A stretch of 64,000 bases of DNA, from the NCBI RefSeq assembly GCF_030035675.1, contig NC_084497.1, positions 28,567,955-28,631,954 on the forward strand, written 5' to 3'. The translations under genes were made by a program, and so were the position numbers. The notes under the pieces are model-generated. The model was not told the DNA's origin, did not search any database, and saw nothing but the letters and a program-made list of their open reading frames with translations. This document shows positions 37,701 to 52,700 of this stretch, one piece after another; within the stretch, counting starts at the first letter, position 1; each line of letters begins with the position of its first letter. Source of the DNA: Rhineura floridana (taxonomy: Eukaryota; Chordata; Lepidosauria; Squamata; Rhineuridae).

Positions 37701-40700
37701 CTGAGAGGTGAGCTGCGTCGTCTTGTAATCTCACTATGTCTGAAACACCTTTTGCTCACGTGCTGTTTAAAACAGGCGGCTAGCCTGTAATCCTCCAGAT
37801 ATTTCTGAAGTCAGTATCCAACACAGTATGTTTTATGACCAGGGATGATTGACAGATTGATTGACTACACCTTTCCTCCAAGGAGCCCAAAGTGGCGTAC
37901 AATCATGGTTCTCTCCTTCCTGATTTTATCCTCACATCAACCCTGTGAGGTAGGTTAGGCGGAGAGACAGTGACTGGTACAAGATCATCCAGTGAGCTTC
38001 ATGGCTGAGCAGGGATTTGAATCCTGGCCTCCCAGGTCCCAGCCCGACACTCTTAACACCTACACCATTCTGGTTCTCCATGGGAGGTGTAGTTCAGCAA
38101 CATCTGGAAGGCTGGAGGTTTGCCACTTCTGATTTCGAACGCAGTGCTGACGGAGGTGGCTATGTCAGCCTTTGCCAACCTGTTGCCCGTGATATGTTTT
38201 TGATGACAAATGTCATCAGCTGTACCGGCTGGGACTGAAGGGAGTTGTCATCCAAAACCCCAAAGATTGCTGATGGCTGGGACCAGTGATAACAACCTGA
38301 GGATGGTCTTGCTGGGTCCGACCAATGGTCCACCTGTTTTCCAAAGCCTGATGCCTCCAAAGAAGCACATAAGCTGGGCATGAAGGGCAAAAGCCATGTC
38401 CCTTTGCTCTGTTCCGTCCCCTGCTATTCTGAGTTAGGCTGCCTCTGAACATGGAGGCTTTGTTTTGTCATCATGGGGCTTACAGCTTGGCATGTAGCCT
38501 GGGGAGGGCAGACTGCAAATGCCAGCGTTTCCTGAGGTGTGCGAAGCTGCTTTCAAAGCTGTGTGGGTCCCAGCCATCGTTGTCTAACGTGTCTGTCCAA
38601 CGTTCTTTTCCCATCAGCGGAGAACTGGTGCAGATCATGATGGCGACGGCCAACGAGAGCCTCTCTGCGAAGTTCTGCAACAGGGTCCTGAAGTTTTTCA
38701 CCAAACTCTTCCAGCTGAGTGAGTGCCCCTGTTTAGTCCTGTGGTGTGGCTATCACTTTGACTTGTGCAGTAGTAGCAGCAGGAGCAGCAGCACCTTTTT
38801 ATTCTTGGCATTTAATGTTTCCTCTGTCAAGATAGGCAAAAATGCTTCTTTTTAACGCTGGCGTTTGTTCACGGGGCTCAGTTCCAACTCCCCGTTGTCC
38901 TCAGGCCGGAGATGGGGACCCTTTGGCCCTCCTGGTGGTGACGAGGACATTTTATTAAATTTATATCCCGCCCTCCCTCCTGGAGGAGTCCAGTGTGGCA
39001 AATATATCAGCAGAACTGTTTAGCCAAAAAAAGCTACAAAGAAAAGCATTCCAAACACAGCTAAAAGCATTCAAAAACATGTTCACAGTCAGAAGTGTTA
39101 TTTCACCAGTGACCTTTGGGTGTTGCTGGACTCCAGCTCCCGCCGCCAGCCGCCAGCCAGCGTTCAAGGATGATGGAAGCTGGGAGCCCAGTGACTTCTG
39201 GAGGGGCCACTGGTTCCACATCCCTGCTTAACAAATAAGTTTTTTGAAAAAATGGGTTGGATCCAATGCTAGAGTAGACCCATTGAAATTAATGGAGTTG
39301 CTTGGATCCATTAATTTTATTGCGTCTGCTCCTTGCATTCTTCTGCAAACTGGTTGCAAAACTCGCTTCCCTTTGGCACAGAGCCCAGCAAAAAAGGGTC
39401 GGAGTTCTTTCTTCCTACAAAATAAGCTCTGTCTGATCCTCAGCGTGTGGCTTCCTCAGCGGCTGCCAACCTACCACCTGCTCACTTCCACCCTCACTCT
39501 CTCTTTCCCTCCTTCAGCCGAGAAGAGCCCTAACCCCAGCCTCTTGCGCCTGTGTGGCTCCTTGGCCCAGCTGGCTTGCGTGGAGCCGGTGCGCCTGCAA
39601 GCCTGGCTGACGCGCATGACCACCTCGCCCCCAAAGGAGTCTGATCAGGTGGAGGTGGTGCAGGAGAACCGGCAGCTGCTGCAGCTGCTGACGACCTACA
39701 TCGTTCGCGAGAACAGGTAGGTGGCCGGCCCCTGTCTGCGGGGCTGCTGATGGCCTGCGTTGGAAGCCCCGAGGTAAATTTACTCAGGAGGTGGGGGGAG
39801 GCAGGGGTGTCCCAGTTTTTAACTACACCTGATTTGATTTGTTGAAAAGCATTAGCCAGGATGTTGCACTTGAATAGCCAAGCGTGGCTTGATCTCAGTG
39901 GGTTTGTTGCCGTCTCTGCTCATCTAGCCAAGTCGGTGAAGGCGCCTGCACCGTCCTCCTGAGCACCCTGATCCCGATGGCCACTGAGATGCTGGCGAAT
40001 GGCGACGGAACTGGCTTTCCCGAGCTTATGGTCGTCATGGCCACCCTGGCCGGCGCTGGGCAAGGGGCGGGTCACCTCCAGCTTCACAGCGCCGCAGTCG
40101 ATTGGCTGACCAGATGGTAAGGAATGTGGTATGGCAGACGCTCTCTCTGTCTCTCTAAATGCCTGGGCCGTTGTTGCTGTTGAGCCAAGGTGCTTGGAAC
40201 CAGAAACGGCTGGAGATTGCTTTTGGGCACAAAGTTCCATAGCCTGGGGCTGTCAACTGTGCCTTGCAACCCAATCACCTGCAGTTTTAGGTGGCGGAGG
40301 TGTATGGGGGTGACATTTCAAAAGCAGGTGCTTTCATTGCTGTGCTGAGGCCAAAGCAAGATCCTGCTCCTTATTCCTAAGCTACACTTAACATCCAGAA
40401 TCCTGTGTGACTAGCTCTCTATGCTCAGGGAAGCACTCTCTGGGTCTTCTGTGAGCAGAGCACACACCTGCCATTTGCTGTAGCATTCCCTAGATGAGCC
40501 CAAGGCATTTTGGCTGCCTAAGGTGGAGAAGGAAATTGTTCCTGTCCCTCAGCCAAGGTGCCCGGCACCTAAGGCAAACAGTCCCATGAGTCCCTCTCTG
40601 CCTCCCTAGCAGTAAACCTATCATAATAAACGATAAATTTACTGCCCTTTCATGACACTTGAAAGGCAGCTATCTTGCTGTGTCTGATGGTAGGGCTGGC

Positions 40701-43700
40701 CCAGATCACAAGACATGCTTCAAAGAGCTTTCTGGGTTGTTGCTGAGGCTTGGAGTATACAGTAGTGGGCGCTAGCAAGCTCTGTGGGCGCTAGCAAGCT
40801 CGGTGGGCGCTAGCAAGCCCTGTGTGCGCACGCGGGGGCTTTCCATCCACCACCACACTTCACCAGTGGCCTGATGTTGCTGTGAGGACTGTAGCCACGT
40901 GTGCACCTGTGGCTGAAGTCTGAGAGAGCAACTTAAGGGTTTTTTAAGGGTCAAGGGGCAGCTGACCAAGGAGGAGTCTCTCCCCTCTCCCTGGCTTAGC
41001 AAAGAGGCGAGACTTCTGGGATGCTGCCACTCTGCAGTTCAGTGACTCACCACTTGGGGTCCACCAGGCACACCTCGAAAGGCTTCCCCCGTTGCAAGCC
41101 CTGTCAAGGGGGGGAGAGAAAATGGGGCAGGGTGGAGTGTGAGGCTCCCCACCAGATGTCTCGGCTTGCTTGCCGACCACTCTTCTCTTTCTCGTCCTCT
41201 TCTAGCAAGAAATACTTGTCTCAGAAGAACGTGGTTGAGAAAATGAACGCCAACGTAATGCATGGAAAGGTAAGGTGCATTTTTGGTAAGGGGCCTGCAA
41301 TTCCCTTGTAGTCTGGTGGGGAGGCAGCACAGAGGGAGAGGGAAGGAGGAGAAGGCAACACAGTCTCGCTTCTGATCCTTTCAAACCCTCTCTGCCTAGA
41401 GAATCCCATGGTTGACCTGTTCCGGGGGCTGAACCCAACACTTCAGGGCACCAGTTTGGTTCCTGGCAGTCTAGTCCAGTATATTATTTATTTTTTATTA
41501 GTTGCTTGTTGCCTGAAGGTCTCCAAGCGACTTTCAACACTGCTATAAACCAATCTATCCTACTGTAAAAAAGAAACAGTAACAGAACAGCACAACGTTG
41601 CCCCCCCACAGCCACAGGAAGCTTTCGCAGCTGACCGTGACAAACAGCATTGCCACGTGATGGATGCATTCCGGTGCGACAGTGAATTGCTTCGTGAAGT
41701 TTGGGAGTGGTAGAGTTGGCCTGGGAGGTTGTGTTTGGAGGCTGATCGTGGCAGAAGAAATAATAATTTCATTTGTGAATCCCTTCCTATGTTGCATCAC
41801 AAAATGATTTATAATAAACGCATAACTAGAACGATTGCATGTATAAAAATGTTTAAACCATTTGCCAATATTACAAAAACAAGATACATCTAAAATTATA
41901 CAATTTTAAACAACAACACATGTATAAAATCAATTCACATGTAGTGGTTAAGGTGATGGACTACAACCTGGGAGACCCGGGTTCAAATCCCCACACAGCC
42001 ATGAAGCCCACTGGGTGACCTTGGGCCAGTCACTGCCTCTCAGCCTCATGAAAACCCATAAGTCGGAATCGACTTGAGGGCAGTACACACTACTGCTTCT
42101 CACAAATACCCACTGGGATAAAAAAATAAACATTTAGTTTTTTTTTTTTTAAAGTGACCTTGATTATGGTGGTGTTTTTTTTTTTTACAGTTAATTATTT
42201 TGGAAGTAATTACTTGTGGGGCTGGAGGCAGGCGTCCTAGAAGAGGCATTCCTCCTTCCCTCCTGCATTGGAGAGGGTGCCTGCTGCAAAACATGCACGT
42301 GTCGTTCCAAAACGAGCAAAGGGTGCTCTCTGCTTCAGAACGGCTTCCTGGTTCACCGGCGAATTTGCACACTTGGTCGATCAATTTTGAGACCCGCGTG
42401 AGAGTGATCAGCCTTAAGAGCTCTTTAATCGAACTGTAGCTCTGCAGCGTGTGTGCACGTACATTTCCTCTCCATCTTGTCACAGATCAAGGACATGTTC
42501 CAGACAGGCAAAAGCACCTGAGGAGAGCACAGAGCAGGCTTGGGGAAGGGCATGGCATGTGTCCCAAGGGCAGCATATTTGGCCCCCTGCCCCTGAATTT
42601 CTCCATCCCTGCCCTACAACAGAGTCAACGAGGGAGCCTGGCTATATGGGGTGGCATAGTTTAGCATAAAAGGCCTATTGCTGAGTAAGTTAGTGCCTCC
42701 GTTGACCTCTTGCAGCACGTGACCATTCTGGAGTGCACCTGCCACATCGTCTCCTACCTGGCCGACGTCACCAATGCCCTGAGCCAGACCGGCGGGCAGG
42801 GCCCCAGCCAGCTCTCGGTCGATGGGGAGGAGCGGGCCATTGAAGTGGACTCGGACTGGGTGGAGGAGCTGGCTGTGGAGGAGGAGGACTCGCAAGCCGA
42901 AGACTCGGTGGGTGGCACAGAATTTGTTGGCAGGCCGTCCTAGCGTGTCGTGTCTGTGTGCTCCGAAAAGGTGGATGGCGACAAATGATGTGTAAAAGCA
43001 CCTGGAGAAACATATATGTGCCCCCCCCCTCATTTGGGGTCAACTTGTGGTGGTGGTGTAATTTTTCCTAACATTTCCAACTTACTGGGTGGTGGTGGTG
43101 GTGGTTACATTTTTGTTGTTGTTCTTATGTGCCTTCAAGTCGATGTCGACTTATGAATCATTGTCCTCCAAGAGCATCTCTCGTGAACCGCCCTGTTCAG
43201 ATCTTGTCAGTTCAGGTCTGGGGCTTCCTTGATGGAGTCGATCCATCTCTGGTTTGGCCTTCCTCTTTTTCAACTCCCTGCTGTTTTTCCCAGCTAAGTT
43301 CTCCTCTGAGCGACGAAATGAATGGGCCTAAGTTTGTCATGTCTGTTAGCTTCAGTGGTTCTACTCTGAGTAGCACTAGCCTTGGATACAACATACCACG
43401 TAGCTTTCTGGCTAAAGGCCTTTCTTCTCTCTCCCACACCCCATTGGGTATGTAGGACGAAGACTCTCTCTGCAACAAGCTTTGTACGTTTACCATCACG
43501 CAGAAAGAATTCATGAACCAACACTGGTGAGTCGTTCCTGATTTTAAAATCGCAGGGGGGGGGGCTGGGCATCTTGGGATCACCTGCTGTCCTGTGGCAT
43601 TAATGGCATTTGTTGGCATGATGGCCCTGTTCTTTGGCAGCGGCGGGAGGGGGACCTTGTTGTGCCATGCGTACAGCGAGCCGTCGCCACCCAAATCTAG

Positions 43701-46700
43701 CCAATGTATTTTTATTCCTTGTTGTGCAGGTACCACTGCCACACCTGCAAGATGGTGGACGGTGTTGGCGTTTGCACTGTGTGCGCGAAGGTTTGCCACA
43801 AAGACCACGAGATCTCATACGCCAAGTACGGCTCCTTCTTTTGCGACTGTGGTGCTAAGGAAGATGGCAGTTGCCTGGTACGTTGTTCCCGTGAAGCAGC
43901 GTCGGACTCCTGTGCGCGTGCGGGGAGTGATGGCGGCAGTCTTGGGGCAGGACTCGATGTTGTGCCTGGAAGATTGCACCCCGCCTCCTGCTGCACCTTT
44001 GGGGCTGCAGCAAGACCCCTGGGGGTCCCGGGTGTGAGGAGGGCATCAGCTTGAGGGCCAGCTGCAACCCCCCTTTGACCCCGTTGCTGGTTTTGATCCC
44101 TCAAGGCCCTGGTGAAGAGGACGCCCAGCAGCGGCATGAGCTCCACCATGAAGGAGTCCGCCTTCCAGAGCGAGACCCGCGTGCCCGAGAGTGTCGTCCG
44201 GCACTCCAGCACCTCTCCCACCGACAAATCTAAGGGTTCCGTCAGCGACGGGCGGGGAGGGCCCGACGAGGAGAAGCCCAAGAAGAGCAGCCTGTGTCGG
44301 AACGTAGAGGGCTGTCGGGAGCAGCTGCAGTCCCAGGTATGGCCCTGCTGGCCAGAAAGCCAGGGGAGAGGGAGACCCGCCTCATTCTATTGGGAACCGC
44401 TGTCCTGTACTGAGTTAAGAGCTAGAGGGACCCGTTGTGCCAACTGGCAGTGGCTCTCCAGGGTGTCAGGCAGTTTGGAGGTGCCGGGGATTGAACCTCG
44501 TACCTTCTGCACGCAAAGTAGATGCTCTGCCACCGAGCTTATGACCCTTTCCTTAATTGGAACATGGGAAACTGCGTCATATTGAGACAGACTCTTGGTC
44601 TGTCAAGGTCATTGTTGTCTGCACTGACCGGCAGTGGCTCTCCAGGGATTGAGACAGAGTTTCTTCCCAGCCCTTCCTGGAGATGCTGCGGGGATTGAAC
44701 CAGGGACCTTCTGCATGCAAGGCAGATGCTCTGCCAATCAGCAATGGCCCTTCCCTAGCAAAACTTCCTGCCTCTTTCAACAAGCCTTTTAAGTGGAGAC
44801 CTTTATCCCAGTCTGCGTCTGTGTTGGAATTGCTTTTTAACATGTTCTTAAACCTTTTAAAAAAACGTTTTTAATCTTAGACGATGTTTTGAAGGTTTTT
44901 TTTTTTAAGAAACGTTTTTAAAGTTGTTTTGTTTTAATGCATTTTAAAGTTTGTTTTTGTGATGTTTTATTTTAGTGCTTTTGTTTGCTGCCCTGGGCTC
45001 CTGCCGGGAGGAAGGGCGGGATAGAAATCAAACAATAAATAAATAAATAAATAAAACTGGTCTACAAAGCTCATGTTCCAGAGTTCTCGAGGCGCTAAGG
45101 CTTGTCTCCCCTTTTTTCATTTTCCTGCAGGCCAATTTCTCCTTTGCTCCTTTGGTGCTGGATATGCTGAACTTCCTCATGGAAGCCATCCAGGTCAATT
45201 TCCAGCAGGCCTCGGCCATGGGCAGTAGCAGCCGGGCCCAGCAGGCCCTCAACGAGCTGCACACCTTGGACAAGACTGTGGAAATGACGGATCAGTTGAT
45301 GGTAAGGATTTGTGGTTCTTTTCTCTCCTGCCCTGTTCCTAGGCAGTGGTTGCAGCGGGCTCCAGAAGGTGGCAGACGTCAGGGTGGTAAGGAGGTCTTC
45401 CTGCAAACATATCAGAAAAGGACCCTGTGGCCCTCCAGATGTTGATGGAATCTTAACAGATGTTGCTGGGCTCACAGCTCCCATCAGCTCCCTCCAGCAT
45501 GGCCAATGGTCAGAAGTTTAACAAGGGAGCCAGAATCCAGCAACATCTGGAGGGCACCATCTCTGCCTTACCCTTAACTGGGCTTCGTAAATGTCCTTCT
45601 CATGCTTACAATTTGGGTGGCGTTATTTTAAAAAGAAACAAGAAACCCCACTTTTTTTGATGCAGCCGCCCTGGTGAACTGGGAATTTAACCTCTGGGGC
45701 CATGGTCTGGATTAATGCGGGTTATAAAGGAGTGGGTGCGGGTGTGTCTTGTGTAATAAACCTAAGATGCTGGGAAGAGAGGGGAGGGCGCAATGCTTTT
45801 TGGGTGGCACAGATTTGGCAAAAGGTCGGAGCAGTCTTCTTAGCTGCAGCACAGAGAGCTGGAAAGTGATTTATTCTTTTAAAAGGGCATGTTGTTTGGC
45901 TCACTGGCGGGAGTCAACAGGACAGAGGAGGAGGAGGAGAAGGTGGAGGTGTACATTCTACCTTCATGCTGTACACCTCATTAGTTATGGAGCCTCCAAA
46001 AAGCATTGCATTCGATCCCGGCAGGTCTCCAGGCACTCTTCTGCAACAGCAGGGAGGAAGGAGGGTTCACCCTACGGGCCGTTGCCAGAAATAAACAGGA
46101 GGAGAGGCTCCTCTTGCCAGCTTCACCCTTTTCTGCTCTTCCTCGCCACGCAGGTGCCAACTCTGGGCTCTCAGGAAGGGGCCTTTGAGAATGTCCGCAT
46201 GAATTACAGCGGGGACCAGGGCCAGACCATCCGGCAGCTGATCAGCGCCCATGTCCTGCGGCGGGTGGCCATGTGTGTGCTTTCCTCGCCTCACGGGCGC
46301 CGCCAGCATCTGGCTGTCAGCCACGAGAAAGGGAAGGTGAGTCGGGGCAGTGAGCAGGGGAGCACCTTGGAATGCTTGGGACAGCCTGCAGGGTGTGTGC
46401 ATGTCTGCATGTATGTGCTCTCTTTTTAGTTAACAAATCCGGGTTGTAGCCAACTAAATCCTACTCAGAGTAGACCCACTGAAATTAATGGAGCTAAATT
46501 AGTCCTGTTTGCTAACTTCAGTGTGTCTACTGTCTTTGATGTAGGACTAGTGTTGGAGACCACCCTTTATTTCATTTTCCACATATGCATGTTATACTAC
46601 ACATTACCATAAGCGCCTTCTACCAAACAATTAAATATTCAGATTAAAACATATTAGATATTAATAATTTTACATTTAATTATGAAAACGCATAAGAATA

Positions 46701-49700
46701 TAACTGGTTGGCCTGAAATTCTTGATTCTCTGCTTTATATGTTGAATTGACCAGATGCCGTTTGTCAATGGCTTTTCTAGCATTTTGTTTTTTAAAACTA
46801 TTAATGTAATAATATTTGTGTCCCCCTCATTTCCTGACAAGATCTGTGTATGTACATACCCATGTGGTGGCGGTGGTGGCAGTCTGGGGAATCTTCAGGG
46901 GCCTAATTGTGCTGCAGGGCTGAAGTCCTCAACTCGGGGAAATTCCATTTCCTTCCAAGCTCTACAGCATAACTTCGGCTCTGCACGACGGAAACTTAAT
47001 TGCAGTGTTCTACGTTGCTGTGTTTTTTTAAAATGCAGATCACAGTGTTGCAGCTCTCAGCTCTGCTGAAGCAAGCCGACTCCAGCAAGCGGAAGCTGAC
47101 CCTTACTCGCCTTGCGTCTGCCCCGGTGCCCTTCACCGTCCTGAGCCTTACGGGGAACCCATGCAAAGAGGATTATTTGGCCGTTTGCGGGCTGAAGGTA
47201 ACAATGTGCCGGGGCCTCTGGGGCCACCGTGCTGCTTGCGCTCTTGCGAGGACAGTGGGCTGCTGAGCTTTGAGAAAGAGGAAACTTGTAGTGGCAACAT
47301 TCTTGCATCTTAAATGTCCTTACACTGAGTCAGATTGCTGGTCTGTCTACTCTAGGGGTGGGGAACCTTCCCTCCCCCGTCGAGGGCCACATTCCTTCAT
47401 GGATAATCTTTGGGGACCTCATGCCAACAGTGGGCGGGGCCGAAATAAGATCCTGGGGATGGGAGCTATCCCGTGAGTGTGTGTTGGAATAAACACACCC
47501 TGCAACCTGTGTATTTTGTTTGTGTGTATGTATTTGTTCGTGTGCGTGGGATTCGCTTCAATAATGTTCAGCTTTCTACCAATCTTTAATTGATTTCCCA
47601 TGCGCTCTTACATAATATTCAATTAATATTAACATAATTGTTGTAAACCCCCCAGAGAGCTTCGGCTATGGGGCATTATACAAATGTAGTAAATAATAAT
47701 AATAATAATAATAATATCTATATTTCATCATGAATGCTGCATTTTGCATTTTAAAAAGCATTCCGAAATGGTAGGGGAATTAGTTTATTTTCTGGACAGT
47801 TTGACTGCCAATAATACTTACCACTACATCATGTTTTAAAAACTTTTATATATGGGTAGAATCTAATCTTAGTCCTACTCAGAGTACACCCATTGAAGTC
47901 AGTGGACATGAGTAATGTGGGTGCATTAAATTTCAGTGCGTCTACTCTGAGTAAGACATAGTTGGATGCAGCCCTTTCTGTGCCCCTCTCCATTTAAACA
48001 CACACACACATTTCAGAAAGACTACATTAAAATCATAAGGAATATATATAAGACAGCTTTGGGCTTCAAAGAGAAGTCTAAACTTGTCATATCCTCAGTA
48101 AAAGACTATTTTCCATTTTACGTATTAATAATGTGGTCATTCTCCCCAGCATTGTAATTTCTGTTTCTGTTTCCGTCTCTTGACAGGACTGCCACGTCCT
48201 CACCTTCAGCAGCTCGGGCTCTGTCTCTGACCATCTGGTGCTTCACCCTCAGCTCGCCACGGGCAACTTCATCATCAAAGCCGTGTGGCTGCCAGGTTCG
48301 CAGACGGAGCTTGGCATCGTCACGGCGGACTTTGTGAAGGTGCGGCAAAGTTAGGAAGCCGGTGGCAGCAAGGATGCTGAACTAGACCGGCCTTTTTCTA
48401 GGCCTTGCTTGGCTAGGACTGGGTCTTAAAATATCCCAGGGTGTTGTGCAAGAAAGGAGTGTGGCCCTGTGCAGGTGGGTAGAGGGGTAAGGACATTAGA
48501 AGAGCCTGGCTGTTGGATCAGGCCAAAGGGACCCATCTAGTCCAGCCTCCTGTCCTCACAGTGGCCAACCAGATGCCCCCATGGGAAGCCGCAAGCAGGA
48601 CCCGAGTGCAAGAGCAGCTCTCTCCACTTGCCATTCCCAGTAACTGGTATTCATAGGCATAGTTTTCAGTCCATGAACACACTAGCTTCTGGTTTTAGTC
48701 CTTGCTTTTGTCTTGGCCTGCCCGTGCATTGCTTGCTCTCGCTTCTCCCGACAGATTTACGACCTCTCAGTGGACGCCTTGAGCCCGACTTTCTATTTCC
48801 TGCTGCCCAGCTCCAAGATCAGGGACATCACTTTCCTGTTCAACGAGGAGGGCAAAAACATTGTCGTCATCATGTCCTCTGCCGGCTACATCTACACGCA
48901 GCTCATGGAGGCAGCCAGCAGCGCCCAGCATGGCCCCTTCTACGTCACCAATGTCCTCGAGATCTCACACGAGGACCTGAAGGTACTGTGACTGCATTGG
49001 CATCTTAATATATATTATGCTACATGCCTCCGCAATCATTAAGGAGGTCTTACAATATGAAAACCTGGAGTAAGCCCCCCACACACACACATTTGGCTCA
49101 TTCCCTTCCAGAACTTGTCCCCTGGCATCCAATTTAATGGAGTCACGTTTTTATTTTTATTTAACTATGCATTATTACATTTATATCCCACTTTTACTCC
49201 AAGGAGCTCGATGGGGTGTACAAACATGGTCCCTCCCCGATTTTATCTTCACAACAACGCTGTGAGGTAGCTTAGGCTGAGAATTGGTGCCTGGCCCAGG
49301 GTCACCCAGTGGGCTTTCAGGGCTGCGTGGGGATTTGAACCCTGGTTGCTCAGGTCCCAGTCCCGCTCTAACCACTACACCACACTGGCTCTCAAAGAAG
49401 GAGAGGCTGAGCCACTGCAAGCAGGAACTGAGCAGGAATGCCAAGCCGTGAGTTTTAGCCGATGCTAGTCCTACTCAGAGTAAACCCATTGACATTGATG
49501 AATATGGTTAACTTAGATTCATTAATTTCAGTGTGTCTACTCGGAGTAGGACTTAGTTGGATACAACCCACTTTTGTGTGCATTGTGGATTCTTAAGAGG
49601 GGGTTGTTTTCTATGTAGCGCTAAGTCAGAGTCCCGTCAGTGCAAGGATTGTTGCTAGTGCAACAGGAGTTTCCCACCCTCTTCTCTCATGGGTGACAGA

Positions 49701-52700
49701 GGTCCTCAAGTGGGTAATGCAGTACAGGTTGGTAGAATACCTCCCAGGTTATTTACTGAGACCTTTTGTGGGTGCTGCAGGAGTTGCTGGCCAGCATTTA
49801 CAGGCACCACATTGGCATCTCCTGGTCTAGCCAGCACATCACACTGATTTCCCTTCCGTCTGCAGCTGATGTGGCTTAAGGAGAGCTTTGTGTAACCTGA
49901 CTCTCAAACGCCAGTTTGGAGCAGTGTTTACAGAAATGCCTTTTTTCTCTGCATCCTTGGAACCCTTTACAGTCCGAGTCCTGTCAGCAGGTGTTCAAAT
50001 CCCAACATCTCTCTCCCTCCCTCCCTCCCTCCCCCTACAGGACAGCAACGGGCAGGTGGCCGGAGGTGGCGTGTCCGTCTATTACTCTCACGTCCTTCAG
50101 ATGCTCTTCTTCAGTTACTGTCAAGGCAAATCCTTTGCAGCCACAATCAGCCGAGCCACACTGGAGGTGATGCGCCTCTTCCCCATCAACATCAAAAGGT
50201 GAGGCTCGCTTCCCCATCTGCCATCTTGGCACGGGCTGCTCTTGTGCTGTTCGCGAGATGGACATTGGGAACATTTTCTATCCAGCAAGGTGGTGGAAGG
50301 TGGGAAGCAGCTTTTCACTGAGTCAGACTCCCTGGTCCATCTAGCTCAGTGTTGTCTACGCTGACTGGCAGCAATGGCTTTCCAGGGTTTCAGACGGGAT
50401 ATTCCCAGCCCTACCTGTAGATGCTTTTGAGGGTTGAACCCAGGACTTTCTGCATGCAACGCGTTGACTCATCCCTGAGCTAGAGCCCCTCCCAGGAGCG
50501 GTGGGGATCCTGTGAAGGGATGAACTGCCTCTGCTTGCAAGACTTGATTGACGTCACACCTTGCCAATCTCTTTTCGCTTGCAGCACCAACGGCAGCAGC
50601 AAGACCTCCCCAGCGCTCTGCCAGTGGTCAGAGGTAATGAACCACCCTGGCCTGGTCTGCTGCGTGCAACAGACAACTGGTGTCCCTCTGGTGGTGATGG
50701 TGAAGCCAGACACTTTCCTGATCCAGGAAATTAAAACCTTACCGGCTAAAGCCAAGGTCAGTTTGTTTATTTTTCAGATGTCTGCTTCCTTCAGCTTTTT
50801 TCGACGGGTAGAGAGATGGAAAGGGAGGGGAAAGGTTCTCTGAAGCTGGAAGAAAGAAAAGAGCGAGAATACCCACTAGAAATGAAATGAATGGAACAGT
50901 ATAAATTGCGCCGTGTGATAACCTAGTAACAGAATCCCAAATCAGCAGCAGTTAAAACGTGTGTAACTTTTTTACAAGCCCTCAAATAGTAACGCCATTG
51001 GTCCAAATGCTGCATATTAGCATACTGTGATTGTTGTATAGTACCATGTATCCGTTTGTCGATGTTTATGGGAAACATGATCTTCCAGACTGGCTCTGTA
51101 ACATGATATTTGGCATTGATTTTTGTAATATTTATATATTCAGCTGGTTTATATTTCTCAATTTACTGCAGGCGGGGGGCTGGATCCGGTTGGTGGGCCG
51201 GATCCTTATCTCTTCCCTGTCCCCCCACTGCCCAAGTGTGACAAAGTAGTTCCGTGACAAAGAGGGTTTTATGTAAAAACAACTTACTGGGCTCTATATT
51301 TCATCAACAAATTTAATTGCATTGGAAGATTTATTGAAGGCATCAGCTTGACTGAAAAGAGTATTGCACGATTTCCCAAGCTGTTGTTGTTTCGAAGGTA
51401 GATCTCAAAGCGTTACATGCTCTTGTGGTCACTATACTGGAAATGTAAGGCGCTTCCTACCCTTTTTCAGATCCAGGACATGGTGGCCATCCGGCACACA
51501 GCCTGCAACGAGCAGCAGAGGACCACCATGATCCTCCTCTGCGAGGACGGCAGCCTGCGGATCTACATGGCAAATGTAGAGAACACTTCCTACTGGCTCC
51601 AGCCCTCGCTCCAGCCCAGCAGTGTCATCAGCATCATGAAGCCAGTCCGCAAGCGCAAGGCGGCCGCCATCAGTAAGTCGCTGCAAGGTCAGATTGGCTA
51701 GGGACCGCGAGGTGGCGTACCCTCTCTTTCTGCATTGTGTTGTTTGTGTCACTTATGCAAGTGGTCTGTTTGTTGTTATTACTGTTGCTCTTTGTTATGA
51801 TTATGATTGTTTTTTTGTAATGCCATTGACATCATATTCGTGTTCCTCTTGTAGTTGGGGTGGGGTGTGTCCTTTTGATGTTATTGTAATATGAACACTT
51901 TTAGTTAATGTTCTTTTATCTTTGCTGTATTTTAAATTTTATATTGGACATAAAAACTGAGTTGCTTTGATGCAATTTTTTTTTGCAATGCAACAAATAT
52001 AATTAACAGTAATACTACCCATGGATTTTTCATAAGCCTGATATTCTTCTGAAAACTGTATTATTCAGAGAGGCCTTTTCATCCTGAGGTTCTTTGCCAA
52101 CCAGCTTTTGACTTTTTTATTGTTTTCACTGTAGTATTGTGTTTTGTTTTAAGGTGACATACCACCTTGCAATATTTTTGTATTAAAGTGCAGTTTAAAA
52201 ATATTTAAATAAACAAATATAAATATAGAGAAGCACCTGCCATAAAGGGTGTTACAATCTAAAACTGAACTTTAACTGTTGGAGATGGTGAGGGAACCAT
52301 TATGGCTGGATGCGGGGGAAATGCTGTTGACCATGTACTTTAGCTTGGCCACATTTTGAGATGAGTCCTAAGGGTTGTGTTCAACGAAGTCCTCCTTTAG
52401 AGTTGACCTGTGGAAATGACTGAACCTAAGTGAGTCACGTCGATTAACTTCAGTGTGTCTGCTCTGAGTAGGACTAGCGTTGAATGCCACCCAGCGCTCC
52501 CTGACTTAAGACTGGATATTGTTTTCTCTCTTCCTCTTTCTCCCCTAGCAACTCGCACCTCCACCCAAGTGAACTTCCCCATAGACTTCTTTGAGCACAA
52601 CCAGCAGTTGACAGATGTGGAATTTGGGGGCAACGACCTCTTGCAGGTCTACAACGCTCAGCAGATCAAGCATCGACTCAACTCAACTGGCATGTATGTG

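Noticed and set aside
43594-44054. Separate small zinc-finger gene
   Set aside because: The Cys/His-rich frame is UBR4 exon 37, part of the UBR box, with read-through of the flanking introns.
50630-50640. GAG|GTAATG as a donor inside UBR4 exon 45
   Set aside because: The frame continues through it with conserved [18 protein letters not shown], and the phase closes at 50756.
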